Below the pieces are notes generated by a model that saw nothing but the letters and a program-made list of their open reading frames with translations, made no database searches and was not told the DNA's origin. The translations under genes and the position numbers were made by a program. This document shows positions 19,388 through 27,868 of a stretch of 64,000 nucleotides of DNA, in pieces; the stretch's first letter is position 1; each line of letters begins with the position of its first letter. This stretch comes from Verrucomicrobia bacterium Tous-C9LFEB. GTDB taxonomy: Bacteria; Verrucomicrobiota; Verrucomicrobiia; Methylacidiphilales; UBA1321. The DNA is taken from assembly GCA_002304345.1 (NCBI GenBank), contig NEUU01000001.1, positions 186,001 to 250,000 on the forward strand, in the 5' to 3' direction.

Positions 19388-20791
19388 TTACGGCAGGTAC
19401 GCGCAAATCCCTTCCTTGGTCCAGACTGAGCTCAAGCCGTCGTACTCCACTTTCGACGTGGTGTAGAAGTGGCCATGACTGGGACCGCCGTATGCCCGGT
19501 AGAGTGGTGTGCCGCCGGAGCTTTCGCTGGTGAAGACAAAGCCCGTGGTGCCTTCCTGGATATAGCCAGCGAGAACGGCGCTGTTCTTTTCCGACTCACT
19601 GCCCGTATAGAGGTGGTTGTTGGAGGCGGCATGGTAAAGCCGGTAAAAGGGTACAAGTAACGGTGCGCTCAGTGAGCTATTGTAGACGTTGCCTGCGGGA
19701 GCTTCTTCCTGCCAGCCCGCTGTCACGCAGGCGTTTTTTTCGGCGGCATCTGCCGTGTAAAAATGGCGGCCCATTCCACTGTGATAAAGCCGGTAAAGGG
19801 GAGTGGGTGGCGCCTTGGCTGCATACGGGCCAAAGCAATAGTTGACCAAGTACGCATGGGCTGCGGGTGAGGTTTCCGGCAGGACGGTGGTGGGGTAGGG
19901 GTGCCAGTTTTGGATGACGATATGCCGTGGAATCGGCAATCCCGAGGCCACGTAGCGTTGGATGTTGACCTCGGCATTTTGCATCCAGGATTCGCTGGTG
20001 GTTTGGGTGCCGGTGGCATTGAGGATGATGCCGAGCGCGATATCATCCGGCGTGAGGAGATTGACCAGGGTTGGGATATCGCTTTGCCAGGGAGTATCCC
20101 AGAGCATGTCGACATGGAAGAAGGCCAGTGGTTCTCCCATTTCTGATTTGTAGGCCGCCAGCCATTGTTGCACAGTTGCCGCCCAATCGCTGCGTGTCAT
20201 GGCCCCGATGGGTTCAATGTCTCCCACGATGACGTTGGGAAATACCGCCCGGAATTGCCGGATGTTATTGGCGACATTCGCCGCTAGTGATTGCACATCG
20301 GAGTGCGCGGCATTCGGACCATCGTAGTAGTGACCGTAGTAGAGTGGTTCATCCATCGCCAGATAGGCGAGATTGCCGCCGAGATTTTTGATGCGCTGCG
20401 CATAGGCGGTCGATTCGTTGGGAGCGCTGTAACCTTCCACATTGTGCCCCTTGTTATCCGTGGTGCTGTAGGTGAGGAGCAATCCTTCCAAGGCGAGGGC
20501 AATGTTGTTCTGGTTCAGATACGCAAAGAGATTTCGCAATTGCGCATCGCTCGAACGCATGAGGCAACCGGGATAAATCGTGAAGACTTTGATTCGGCTG
20601 CGTGCCGTGCTCCATTGGGAGGAGTAGGTAGTCGTGAATAGATTCCAATAATCGGTCGGGCCGCTCTTGGTCGGGTTATTGGGTTCGGCCGGACAGAACC
20701 AGGTTAAGTTCGTTCCGGCGGCCGATAACTGGCCGATAAACATTATGGATATTATTGCTGCGCAGGATGCAATTTGGATAAAACGTCGCAT
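19388..20791 (-). CDS. secreted TIM-barrel-like protein with three DUF5648 repeats
   Basis: A 467-residue exported protein. The signal peptide is at residues 1-25 (ending GQLSAAG). Residues 26-330 read like a (beta/alpha)8 sugar-hydrolase domain (LAYLAMDEPLYYGHYYDGP, FFHVDMLWDTP, HIVIQNWHPYP), but I cannot assign a family. The last 130 residues are three copies of the beta-trefoil-like DUF5648 unit: PLYRLYHSGMGRHFYTADA, PFYRLYHAASNNHLYTGSE and PLYRAYGGPSHGHFYTTSK, each ending in an aromatic or Gly-rich closing strand. DUF5648 units are often appended to secreted hydrolases and probably bind carbohydrate or the cell surface. Convergent with the GH63-like gene. Confidence 0.75.
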   Translation of the reverse strand: MRRFIQIASCAAIISIMFIGQLSAAGTNLTWFCPAEPNNPTKSGPTDYWNLFTTTYSSQWSTARSRIKVFTIYPGCLMRSSDAQLRNLFAYLNQNNIALALEGLLLTYSTTDNKGHNVEGYSAPNESTAYAQRIKNLGGNLAYLAMDEPLYYGHYYDGPNAAHSDVQSLAANVANNIRQFRAVFPNVIVGDIEPIGAMTRSDWAATVQQWLAAYKSEMGEPLAFFHVDMLWDTPWQSDIPTLVNLLTPDDIALGIILNATGTQTTSESWMQNAEVNIQRYVASGLPIPRHIVIQNWHPYPTTVLPETSPAAHAYLVNYCFGPYAAKAPPTPLYRLYHSGMGRHFYTADAAEKNACVTAGWQEEAPAGNVYNSSLSAPLLVPFYRLYHAASNNHLYTGSESEKNSAVLAGYIQEGTTGFVFTSESSGGTPLYRAYGGPSHGHFYTTSKVEYDGLSSVWTKEGICAYLP

Positions 20792-20899
20792 GGTGATGGA
20801 TCTCCTGATTTTTGGGGCCGACTAACTTTCCCTGCCCTGACGGGCATCCCGTTTCTTTACAACCTGGTCAAAATGACGGTGCGACTGGAAGCGACAACC

Positions 20900-21547
20900 T
20901 TAGGGTTCGAGGGCAACGCCGATCGTGTTACGAAAGGAGGCGTTCGGCACGCCCGTCCAATCTCCCGGCCCGAATCCGGTGCGGAAGATCTGCATCTGAT
21001 CGGGGGTGGAGTCCTTGGTATAATTCAGCTCACCCTTGATGAAGTACTTGAGATTGCCGGCGACATGGGACGTCAAGTCGGTCACTTTGTTTACGTCCTG
21101 GAGGGTGCCATTGGCTTTAACTGTGGCAAAGGGGGTGTATTTCTTTCCATCCACACTGACAGAAAGGACGATCGAGTTGCCCTCAGTCGCTTGCGGAAAA
21201 ACGGTCAGCCGATAGCCGATTTGCAGAGTGGTGATTTTATAGTTCTCGGGTGCGCGAAATTCCCACACAAAGGAATTGGTGCGGCCTGCAGACGTGAAAT
21301 TGCGTTCGGAGACCAGGGAGGGATTCTCGTCTGTTTTGAGACGCACGACGTTTTGGATGGCGTCGGCGGCGTTTTCGAAGCTCTGATCGGTGCGCTTGCC
21401 GTTGATGTAGGAGGTGTCTTCGAGTGTATTGTAATCATAACGGATGGTTCCGTCGGCGACATCTTCGCGCGTGAAAACAAGTGCGGCCTGGCTGGAGCAA
21501 GTAAAGGCGATGAAGAGGAGCGGTAGGAGAGGACGGATCAATTTCAT
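20900..21547 (-). CDS. secreted beta-sandwich-like protein, function unknown
   Basis: A 215-residue exported protein starting at MKLIRPLLPLLFIAFTCSSQAA, a clear signal peptide; a longer in-frame start at 21592 would bury it. The mature part has alternating strands (SFVWEFRAPENYKITTLQIG, SIVLSVSVDGKKYTPFATV) reminiscent of a jelly-roll carbohydrate-binding domain, but I do not recognise a family. It has no PEP-CTERM tail. It is divergent from the pseudopilin gene at 21710, and the 163-base spacer contains the GCAAACATATATATA motif. Confidence 0.7.
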   Translation of the reverse strand: MKLIRPLLPLLFIAFTCSSQAALVFTREDVADGTIRYDYNTLEDTSYINGKRTDQSFENAADAIQNVVRLKTDENPSLVSERNFTSAGRTNSFVWEFRAPENYKITTLQIGYRLTVFPQATEGNSIVLSVSVDGKKYTPFATVKANGTLQDVNKVTDLTSHVAGNLKYFIKGELNYTKDSTPDQMQIFRTGFGPGDWTGVPNASFRNTIGVALEP

Positions 21548-21650
21548 GGTATTGGTATGGATGCGGTTGAAAGTGGGGTGGATGAGACTCAAAAAATGAA
21601 GCAGGATTTAAAAGGGTTTGTGGTGAGGATTGAGTAATGTATGTTCTAGA

Positions 21651-21700
21651 GCAAACATATATATAATATCGGTTGACGCAAGAGAAATTTTTGATATTCT
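21651..21700 (+). promoter_or_regulatory. candidate promoter and operator for the pseudopilin operon
   Basis: GCAAACATATATATA (21651-21665) is identical over 15 bases to the motif in the GH78/regulator spacer. Seven bases downstream lie TTGACG (21673-21678), a 16-base spacer and TATTCT (21695-21700), a plausible promoter. The ATG at 21710 is only nine bases after the -10, so the transcript would be nearly leaderless. Confidence 0.45.
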
Positions 21701-21709
21701 AGCTACAAG

Positions 21710-22441
21710 ATGATGATTTTGTTGACCCAATTTTCGCGTGAGGCGGCCTTCTGGAAGAGCGCTAAGGCTTGTGCTCGCCGGGGCTTTACCATGACAGAGC
21801 TGGTGGTGGTGATCGCTATTGTGGTGGTGCTGGTCTCTTTGCTTTTTCCACTTCTGAACACGGCGCAGACCCGGATGAAGGAGACGCGTTGCGCCAATAA
21901 TCTACGCGTGCTCGGTACGGCGTTCCGGTTGTTTGCAGCGGAGCATGATAATCGGTTGCCTATGAGCTATGTCATTGGCAGTGATACGCCGGATAATAAT
22001 TGGTGGTATCGCCTTAGTTCCTACGCGGGGGTGAAGATGAACGCGGATTGGTATTCAATTGGAACGCTCAGCATGCGCGATCCGTACCACTGTCCCGATG
22101 TGAAGTATCCAGATGCGAAAATCGGTGGCAATGCGTGGGTGAGTTACAAGATGAACGAACAGTTTCGGCGTGTGTTGGAAACCACGCGTGGCGGGGGGAA
22201 TCCCGTGGGGGATATGGGTTTTCCACTTTCCATCATTACCAATCCGGAAGAAATCCTCCTGCTGGCTGAGGGGCGTAAACATTGCGAATTCAATACGCCC
22301 GAAACCAATGATATTGCCTGGGGGCTTTGGTATCCGCACGGCGGGCGGATGAACGGGCTTTTTGTGGATGGGCATGTCGAAGCCATGGCCTATGCGCAAC
22401 TCAAGGCGCGTTGGGATGATTGTTTCTGGGTGGTGCCGTAG
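21710..22441 (+). CDS. PulG-like pseudopilin with H-X9-DG C-terminus
   Basis: A 243-residue protein with a type IV prepilin-like N-terminus: a basic leader ending RRGFTMTELVVVIAIVVVLV, cut by prepilin peptidase before the Phe, with Glu at position 5 of the mature chain. The rest is a globular head ending in HGGRMNGLFVDGHVEAM, the H-X9-DG signature of a pseudopilin family strongly expanded in Planctomycetota, Lentisphaerota and Verrucomicrobiota and of unknown role. The leader is long (about 27 residues). It heads a rightward cluster with a secreted esterase and a lipoprotein glycosidase. Confidence 0.88.
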   Translation: MMILLTQFSREAAFWKSAKACARRGFTMTELVVVIAIVVVLVSLLFPLLNTAQTRMKETRCANNLRVLGTAFRLFAAEHDNRLPMSYVIGSDTPDNNWWYRLSSYAGVKMNADWYSIGTLSMRDPYHCPDVKYPDAKIGGNAWVSYKMNEQFRRVLETTRGGGNPVGDMGFPLSIITNPEEILLLAEGRKHCEFNTPETNDIAWGLWYPHGGRMNGLFVDGHVEAMAYAQLKARWDDCFWVVP

Positions 22442-22468
22442 CACGACCCGCGCACCGATTTGGATCCA

Positions 22469-23416
22469 ATGAAGAAGTATCGATTTCCATTGTGGGTATG
22501 TTTCATGGTCTCATGGCTTGCCGGGACGCTGTGGATGAGGGCTGTTGAGGCAGCGGCGACTCCGGCTGAAGTGCGCATTCCCGGCGCGGAATCGTTTGTT
22601 TACAAGACGGTGAACGGTGTGAATTTGCGGTTGTTTGTTTGGAAGCCGCAAGCTATCCCCGCTGCTGAGAAGCGATCTGCCATTGTTTTTTTTCATGGGG
22701 GTGGTTGGTCGGGTGGCAATCCTGTGCAATATCAACCGCAGGCCTTGTATTTTGCCCATCGGGGGATGGTGGTCATCTCCGTTCAGTATCGATTGTATCC
22801 GCAGGTCAAAGTGACGGGATGTCTGACGGATACGAAGTCGGCCATTCGCTGGGTGCGTACTCACGCGCAACAGCTCGGAATTGATCCGCAGCGCATTACC
22901 GCATGCGGAGATTCCGCTGGAGGGCATCTCGTGGCTGCAGCGGGAATCATCGACGGCTACGAAGAGTCCGGGGAGGATCTTGCCATCAGTAGTCGTCCGG
23001 ATGCGATGGTGCTGTTTAATCCCGGCGTGCTGCTGGCGGCGTTTCAAGGTCAGGATTTTCCTCGCCTAGCCAACCAGACTCCGCAGGCCTTGCAGGAACG
23101 ACTGGGGGTGGAGCCCGAGTTGCTCTCGCCCATCCATCACATTCAAAAGGGGAATCCACCGACGATTCTCATGCACGGAACCATCGACACCGTGGTGCCG
23201 TTTGGCACGGCCGTGTTATTTGCCGAGCAGATGCAAAAGCTGGGAAATCGCTGCGACCTGGTGCCCTATCCGGAACGCAATCACACCTTCTTTGATTACA
23301 ACAGCACGCGGGAAGATTTCATTTCCACGGTCAAAGAGATGGACAAATTTTTGTGTTCGCTCGGCTACTTGAACGGCGCGGCGGACATTGAACAGATGAT
23401 CAAGAAAACAAGATGA
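22469..23416 (+). CDS. secreted esterase/lipase-like alpha/beta hydrolase
   Basis: A 315-residue hydrolase with a signal peptide (YRFPLWVCFMVSWLAGTLW to about residue 30). Catalytic signatures are FFHGGGWSGG (oxyanion hole), CGDSAGGHL (nucleophile Ser), LMHGTIDTVVPF (Asp) and PYPERNHTFFDY (His). The GDSAGG elbow is of the hormone-sensitive-lipase/acetyl-esterase type. ATG 22469 is preferred over a TTG three codons earlier. Its stop overlaps the next gene's start by four bases (ATGA), so the two are translationally coupled. Likely substrate: acetylated or otherwise esterified polysaccharide. Confidence 0.87.
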   Translation: MKKYRFPLWVCFMVSWLAGTLWMRAVEAAATPAEVRIPGAESFVYKTVNGVNLRLFVWKPQAIPAAEKRSAIVFFHGGGWSGGNPVQYQPQALYFAHRGMVVISVQYRLYPQVKVTGCLTDTKSAIRWVRTHAQQLGIDPQRITACGDSAGGHLVAAAGIIDGYEESGEDLAISSRPDAMVLFNPGVLLAAFQGQDFPRLANQTPQALQERLGVEPELLSPIHHIQKGNPPTILMHGTIDTVVPFGTAVLFAEQMQKLGNRCDLVPYPERNHTFFDYNSTREDFISTVKEMDKFLCSLGYLNGAADIEQMIKKTR

Positions 23417-25716
23417 AAAACAACATGTTCCTTTGTGGCTTCAAGCCGTCACTCCGTCAATCGATTCGCCTGTTGGGTGGTGGTGTCTTTTTTCTGGCAT
23501 TGGTCTGTGGCTGTTCGCGGGTGTCCTCCACGACGGAGGCTGGTGATCCGTATGCCTTCGCGCGATCAGGCGACGGCAAAATCTATCGGGTGCAACGCAA
23601 CGAACACTGGCAGCCCATCACGCATCACTATGATGTGGAACCGGGGAGCATTCTGGATTTCTCGATCCTTCTGGACCCGCCTGCCGGCAAGTATGGCAAG
23701 TTGATCGTGCGCAACGGTCATTTTGAATTTCAAGGGCGGCCGGGTACGCGTGTTAAATTCTACGGCAATCAGGTGGGGCTGGAGGGGATCACCAAACCCG
23801 AGTGCGAAAAGCTGGCGGAGCGGTTTGCCCGCATGGGCTACAACAATGCGCGCATTCATGTCTACGATCAGGACCTGGCCAGTAAGACGCCGCCTTCCAC
23901 CGATTTGGATCCGGAGCAGTTGGACATTCTGGATTACCTGTTTTACTGCATGAAGGAGCGCGGGATTTATCTCAGTATCGATTTGTATGTGGCGCGTGTG
24001 CTGACGGACGGAGAGATCGTGGAATTTCCGCGGAAGATGCAGCATGAGTTCAAATTTCTCGCGCACTTTACGGAGTCAGGGCATGAGAATTGGAAGAAGT
24101 TTTCCGGGAATTTGCTCAATCACGTCAATCCCTATACAAAACTGGCGTGGAAGGACGATCCGGCCTTGGGCACCATCAGCCTGATCAACGAGGATACACC
24201 TTACCATCAGATGTCGATGTTTCCCCTAGTCTGGGAGACGGTGCTGCGTCCGCTTTATCTCAAATGGGCCGAACAGCGGGGATCGAAGGCGGTCGATCAG
24301 ACGGAAGATATCCGGCGGTTTCTCACCGAGGGGTTTATCAACTCCTACAAAAGAAAGATGCGCTTTCTGCGTGAGCTCGGCATTCAGCAGCCACTCTCCG
24401 GAGTCAGCTTCATGAATCACGTGTATCTCAGCCTGATTCGGGATCATTTGGATTTCGTGGATGACCATTGTTATTACGACCATCCCGTGGCGGTGGATAA
24501 TGGGCCGATGGTCTCGGCACCATTGAAGTATCGCATGAAACTCAACGAACAGGATTTTGCCTCCTTGCCTCGCGTTTCAATCGCCTGCCGGATTGTGGGA
24601 AAGCCGGTTTCGTTGAGTGAATTCGGTCAGGTCTATCCCAATGCCTATCGCTCCTCCTCGGGTATGATCACGGCGGGGTATGCCGCCTTGCAGGATTGGG
24701 ATTCGTTGCACCGCCTGAAGTATGCGTCTACGCCCTACGACCTCGACGAAGGGGTGAAGGTGCCCAATGGTTACACCGGAAATGTTTTCGCCATCGCCAA
24801 TGATCCCATGGCGCTGCTTTCCGATAAGGCTGGCATCCTTTTGTTCCTGCGCAATGAAGTGAAACCGGGAAAGAATCTGTTTGCGATGGCCGTCACGGAT
24901 AAAAGTCTGGAGCCGCTGGCCGCCGAGAAAGCGGAAAAGCTGGAACTCCTCTTTCGTCTTGGAAAAGGAAGCTATCCGGAGGGGTTTCAGAATCTGGGCT
25001 TGATCTCGCGAGTGGGAACGATTGTTCCCGATCAACCGCTCAAAACTCAGGTGCCCTATACCGCGCTTCTGGTGGATGATCGATTCAGCGGTCCGCTACC
25101 CGCTAGTGTATTGCGGCAAGTTCCCTGCGACGATGATCCCATCCGATCTCTCGCGCAGCATGGCTATCTGCCCAACACCGTGGCGGATCAAGCGGCGCAA
25201 GGTATATTTGCGAGCGACCAGGGGCAAATGAAACTCGATACCCGAAAGGGTTCCTTCGAAATTGTAACGGAGATGGCTGAGGGATTCTCCGGTCAGGGTG
25301 GGCTTTCCTGGGCAGGGCAAATGGCCAAGGTGACGAATGGGAAAGGATACGCCACCTTCTTTCTCGGGACCATGGATGGCCGTTCACTGGAGAAAAGTGG
25401 TCGACTGTTGTTGCTCTACCTGACGGACGTGCTGGCGGAGGGAACCCAGTTTGGAAATGCGGAAAGAACGCTCTACGTGAATCACGGACAGTTGCCGCAC
25501 TTGATCCGGGCGGATCAGGGTACGATCATGATCAAGAATGGCGATTTTCAGAATACAGAAGTCTGGGCCGTTGACCTGGCGGGCCGTCGAATTCGCAAGG
25601 TCGAAACTCATCGGCAGAACAGTGGCACTACTTTTACCGTGGCGACAACTACGGCCTGTGTCTATGAGATCCTGCGTACGCCATCCATGCGGACAGGCGA
25701 CCGTGCGGACAAATAG
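23413..25716 (+). CDS. lipoprotein glycosidase of clan GH-A, family uncertain
   Basis: A 767-residue protein. The N-terminus is a lipoprotein signal (GGGVFFLALVCGC, lipidated Cys34). A (beta/alpha)8 domain runs from about residue 110 to 450: RFARMGYNNARIHVYDQD, then TISLINEDTPYH, whose N-E pair fits the clan-A acid/base after strand 4, and VSLSEFGQVYPN, whose Glu fits the nucleophile after strand 7. The C-terminal 300 residues are beta-rich. It resembles the 920-residue secreted protein encoded at 32184 in layout and motifs (MGYNNARIHVY versus LQGYNILRLST; both N-E) but is a distant relative. It overlaps the upstream esterase gene, so the two probably act on the same glycan. Confidence 0.75.
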   Translation: MKNNMFLCGFKPSLRQSIRLLGGGVFFLALVCGCSRVSSTTEAGDPYAFARSGDGKIYRVQRNEHWQPITHHYDVEPGSILDFSILLDPPAGKYGKLIVRNGHFEFQGRPGTRVKFYGNQVGLEGITKPECEKLAERFARMGYNNARIHVYDQDLASKTPPSTDLDPEQLDILDYLFYCMKERGIYLSIDLYVARVLTDGEIVEFPRKMQHEFKFLAHFTESGHENWKKFSGNLLNHVNPYTKLAWKDDPALGTISLINEDTPYHQMSMFPLVWETVLRPLYLKWAEQRGSKAVDQTEDIRRFLTEGFINSYKRKMRFLRELGIQQPLSGVSFMNHVYLSLIRDHLDFVDDHCYYDHPVAVDNGPMVSAPLKYRMKLNEQDFASLPRVSIACRIVGKPVSLSEFGQVYPNAYRSSSGMITAGYAALQDWDSLHRLKYASTPYDLDEGVKVPNGYTGNVFAIANDPMALLSDKAGILLFLRNEVKPGKNLFAMAVTDKSLEPLAAEKAEKLELLFRLGKGSYPEGFQNLGLISRVGTIVPDQPLKTQVPYTALLVDDRFSGPLPASVLRQVPCDDDPIRSLAQHGYLPNTVADQAAQGIFASDQGQMKLDTRKGSFEIVTEMAEGFSGQGGLSWAGQMAKVTNGKGYATFFLGTMDGRSLEKSGRLLLLYLTDVLAEGTQFGNAERTLYVNHGQLPHLIRADQGTIMIKNGDFQNTEVWAVDLAGRRIRKVETHRQNSGTTFTVATTTACVYEILRTPSMRTGDRADK

Positions 25717-25762
25717 ACGAGAGAATGTCGCGCCTGTCTTGAGTCCGGGTAAAGTAGTGACG

Positions 25763-25975
25763 CTAAGTCCTGCACAGCTCCTTCGCTTCGCTACGGTCAG
25801 AGGTGTCGAGCGATTTGCGAATAATTTCCTTTTTCCCATAGAGGGAGGGCGGCTCTTTTGGGTGCGCGCATATTGAGGTTAAAGTGGCCTTTACGCTCAA
25901 GTAAACCGGAGTCGCGGGGCATCGGAATGGGTTGGCTTTGTGTGACAGGTGCAACCTTGATGCTTTGATGAGCAT
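25763..25975 (-). pseudogene. fragment of a phage-type tyrosine recombinase (N-terminal part)
   Basis: A 70-codon frame whose second half, SLYGKKEIIRKSLDTSDRSEAKELC, matches the N-terminal arm typical of integrases (IPKDLR-x-GKKEI-R-SL-T-x-EAK). The catalytic domain with R-H-R-Y residues is absent, and the residues before the match do not fit the family. I read it as debris from a lost mobile element. It sits at the left edge of the AT-rich block. Confidence 0.5.
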
Positions 25976-26090
25976 GACTTACTTGAGTGCCAACCCTTTG
26001 CGAAGGGAATGGGACGAGGAGGGTTCTGACTTATTCTTTTCGCCTAAATTGCGATAGCGTAAATCGTTATATAAATCCAAGGAGCTCTTT

Positions 26091-26255
26091 ATGCAACTAC
26101 CTCAATTCAAATAGAATATTGCTAGACAATCTTTAGGAGGACTTCGGAATGGGAACGCTGGTTTCTTGATCGGATTATTCGCTGCGATTCTTTTCGGAAT
26201 CGGCAGCGCTCCCGCGACGCTTTGGGTTTATGAGAGTTTAACTATGGAAGCGTAG
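26091..26255 (+). pseudogene. remnant of a secreted-protein gene with intact ribosome binding site
   Basis: AAGGAG stands six bases before an ATG at 26091. The frame reads MQLPQFK, then a TAG at codon 8, and continues in the same frame as RQSLGGLRNGNAGFLIGLF, AAILFGIGSAPATLWVYESL and then stops at 26253-26255. The hydrophobic stretch ending SAPATLWVYESL resembles the signal peptide and mature start of the PEP-CTERM protein at 49477 (TSSPATLITYDAF). This is the 5' end of a dead exported-protein gene. Confidence 0.5.
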
Positions 26256-26279
26256 GGAAGAATATTGCCCGCTCCCGCG

Positions 26280-26453
26280 CTATTTTTTGAGGGTTACAAC
26301 ATCAGCTATCTCAGAGGGTGTACCCTCGATCTTGTCGGACATACTCAGGAGTGCATCAAATGCTTCCAGGGCCATAGCCTCGCGGGTTTCAACGTTTGCC
26401 AAGTACTGCCGAATGATGTCGATAGAATATGGCTCGCGGTCGTCAGGTAGACG
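26280..26453 (-). pseudogene. unidentified C-terminal gene fragment
   Basis: The minus strand is open for 57 codons and reads protein-like: REPYSIDIIRQYLANVETRE, then AMALEAFDALLSMSDKIEG, ending EIADVVTLKK and a stop. Reading on upstream through one TAG gives more plausible residues (RHNKVMILKVRQDKL). I do not recognise the family. It is more likely debris than a gene because it has no start codon and an internal stop. Confidence 0.3.
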
Positions 26454-26618
26454 CTACAACTTATCTTGCCGAACTTTCAAAATCATAACTTTGTTGTGGC
26501 GCTCTTTCGGTATTGACTCGATACCATTGTAGATGATGACTCGACTCCTCCTAGGCCATCTGCCGAGTGCCAGCTTTCTCTAAAGGTCGTTCAGTCTAGC
26601 GCTTTCAATCCGAAACTG

Positions 26619-26637
26619 AGGAGATCATTGATCTCCT
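26619..26637. promoter_or_regulatory. palindromic operator, copy 1
   Basis: AGGAGATCATTGATCTCCT is a perfect 19-base palindrome around a central T. Its 17-base core GGAGATCATTGATCTCC recurs exactly at 27743 and 36160. It ends 79 bases before the ATG of the secreted-protein gene at 26716, almost the same distance as the copy in front of the paralogous gene (75 bases). Probable binding site of the neighbouring IclR regulator. Confidence 0.75.
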
Positions 26638-26715
26638 TTATATTGGATGGTGGTTGAATCGCGATTGCAATCAGCACCTATCAAGGTGATTGTTGACCGA
26701 GAATACCGACCTATT

Positions 26716-27537
26716 ATGAACTATATCAGTTTCCGCTTTTTTTCTTTTCATAAAATTGTGGTTTTATCCATGCTCTGGATTTTATTTGGGGCGAATTATA
26801 CGATGGCCGATGTGCTTATTGGGTTTGAAAAATCCAGCGGCTATGAGGCAAATGCCACCATCATTGGGGTAACGGATACAACGATTCCCGGGATAAAGCC
26901 ATGGGCTAGCACGTTCGGCTCATCGTCTTTCAATGCGCTGCTGGAAATTTCCACGGCCAATCCCCAGACCGGAGCGCAGGCATTGCGACTGACGAATAAT
27001 GCCGCGGGCACCGCTATTGGGGCTTCCCTGCAATTGGCGTCCAACGTAGATGTAAAAAAAACATTCAACATTCATTTTTCGTTGGCCTTGAGCGAAATCA
27101 GCGAAGGCACGGTCAATCAGGCTCAGGTCTATTTTGGAGCCAAGGGCTCCCAGATAGGAACATTCCCATACTGGTTTGGCCTCGTCTATAGCAACGGATC
27201 TTTGTCTCTGGCCCTGAACAGTTCCGATAACTCCACGGCGGCATTCTATATCGAACTAGGAAGCTATACGGACTATGCAAAGCTAGGGAGCTATATTACA
27301 TTCGATATTGCCATTGACCCTTCCACCAACAAATTCACCAGCGTTAAATTGTCGGGTGCGCTCAAGACAGCCGACCTTACGAAATACGTCTTGTCCAGCG
27401 CCAGCGGTGGAACTATACCGCATCTTAATTCAATTCCGGACACATTTTTTAGCCTAGCGTCTGGTGGTAACGATACGGTTATTGCAGACCTGGACAATGT
27501 GTACATTACGGGGATTTCTCCTGCGTCGACTCATTAA
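26716..27537 (+). CDS. secreted protein, paralogue of the 35208 protein, PEP-CTERM lost
   Basis: A 273-residue exported protein (start MNYISFRFF; signal peptide ending NYTMADV). The mature domain (VLIGFEKSSGYEANATIIGV, TANPQTGAQALRLTNNAAG, FPYWFGLVYSNGSLSLALNS) is collinear with the protein encoded at 35208-36080 and is probably a beta-sandwich binding module. Where the paralogue ends in ISTIPEPSMIALVSF, this one has ITGISPASTH and a stop, so the sorting and membrane segment is gone. It would be released rather than anchored. Upstream ATG 26647 is in frame, but MNYI is shared with the paralogue and gives the signal peptide. Function otherwise unknown. Confidence 0.8.
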   Translation: MNYISFRFFSFHKIVVLSMLWILFGANYTMADVLIGFEKSSGYEANATIIGVTDTTIPGIKPWASTFGSSSFNALLEISTANPQTGAQALRLTNNAAGTAIGASLQLASNVDVKKTFNIHFSLALSEISEGTVNQAQVYFGAKGSQIGTFPYWFGLVYSNGSLSLALNSSDNSTAAFYIELGSYTDYAKLGSYITFDIAIDPSTNKFTSVKLSGALKTADLTKYVLSSASGGTIPHLNSIPDTFFSLASGGNDTVIADLDNVYITGISPASTH

Positions 27538-27868
27538 TTTCTGTGCTGGGATGAATTAGGCGTTTCTTCTCTGTGTGATGGATTGTGCGACGATCGGTTG
27601 TTGTTTTGACGCGATTAAGAATTACCTCCGTTTCCAATAAAATAGCCCGACTCAATTCTCTACCAGAAAATAAGCACGCGCTGGTCACATAGTGCTAAAG
27701 TTTAATTTATCGATCTATTTTTCTCGGTTTTGAAATAGTTGCGGAGATCATTGATCTCCCCGTTTAAATCAAATCATGAGAAATTAGTCGCCATGCAAAC
27801 GGATCATGTCTGATACTGAAACTCATCAGATGGCACGAAAACAAACACTGCGATTTCACGGTAAATAG
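27538..27868. other. intergenic region before iclR operon
   Basis: No credible gene. The first 60 bases are a decayed continuation of the preceding gene, and the second half carries the palindrome at 27743-27759 and the presumed promoter of the iclR-GH10-GH42 operon. Confidence 0.5.
27743..27759. promoter_or_regulatory. palindromic operator, copy 2
   Basis: GGAGATCATTGATCTCC, identical to the copies at 26620 and 36160, lies 110 bases upstream of the iclR GTG start and therefore suggests autoregulation. Confidence 0.75.
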
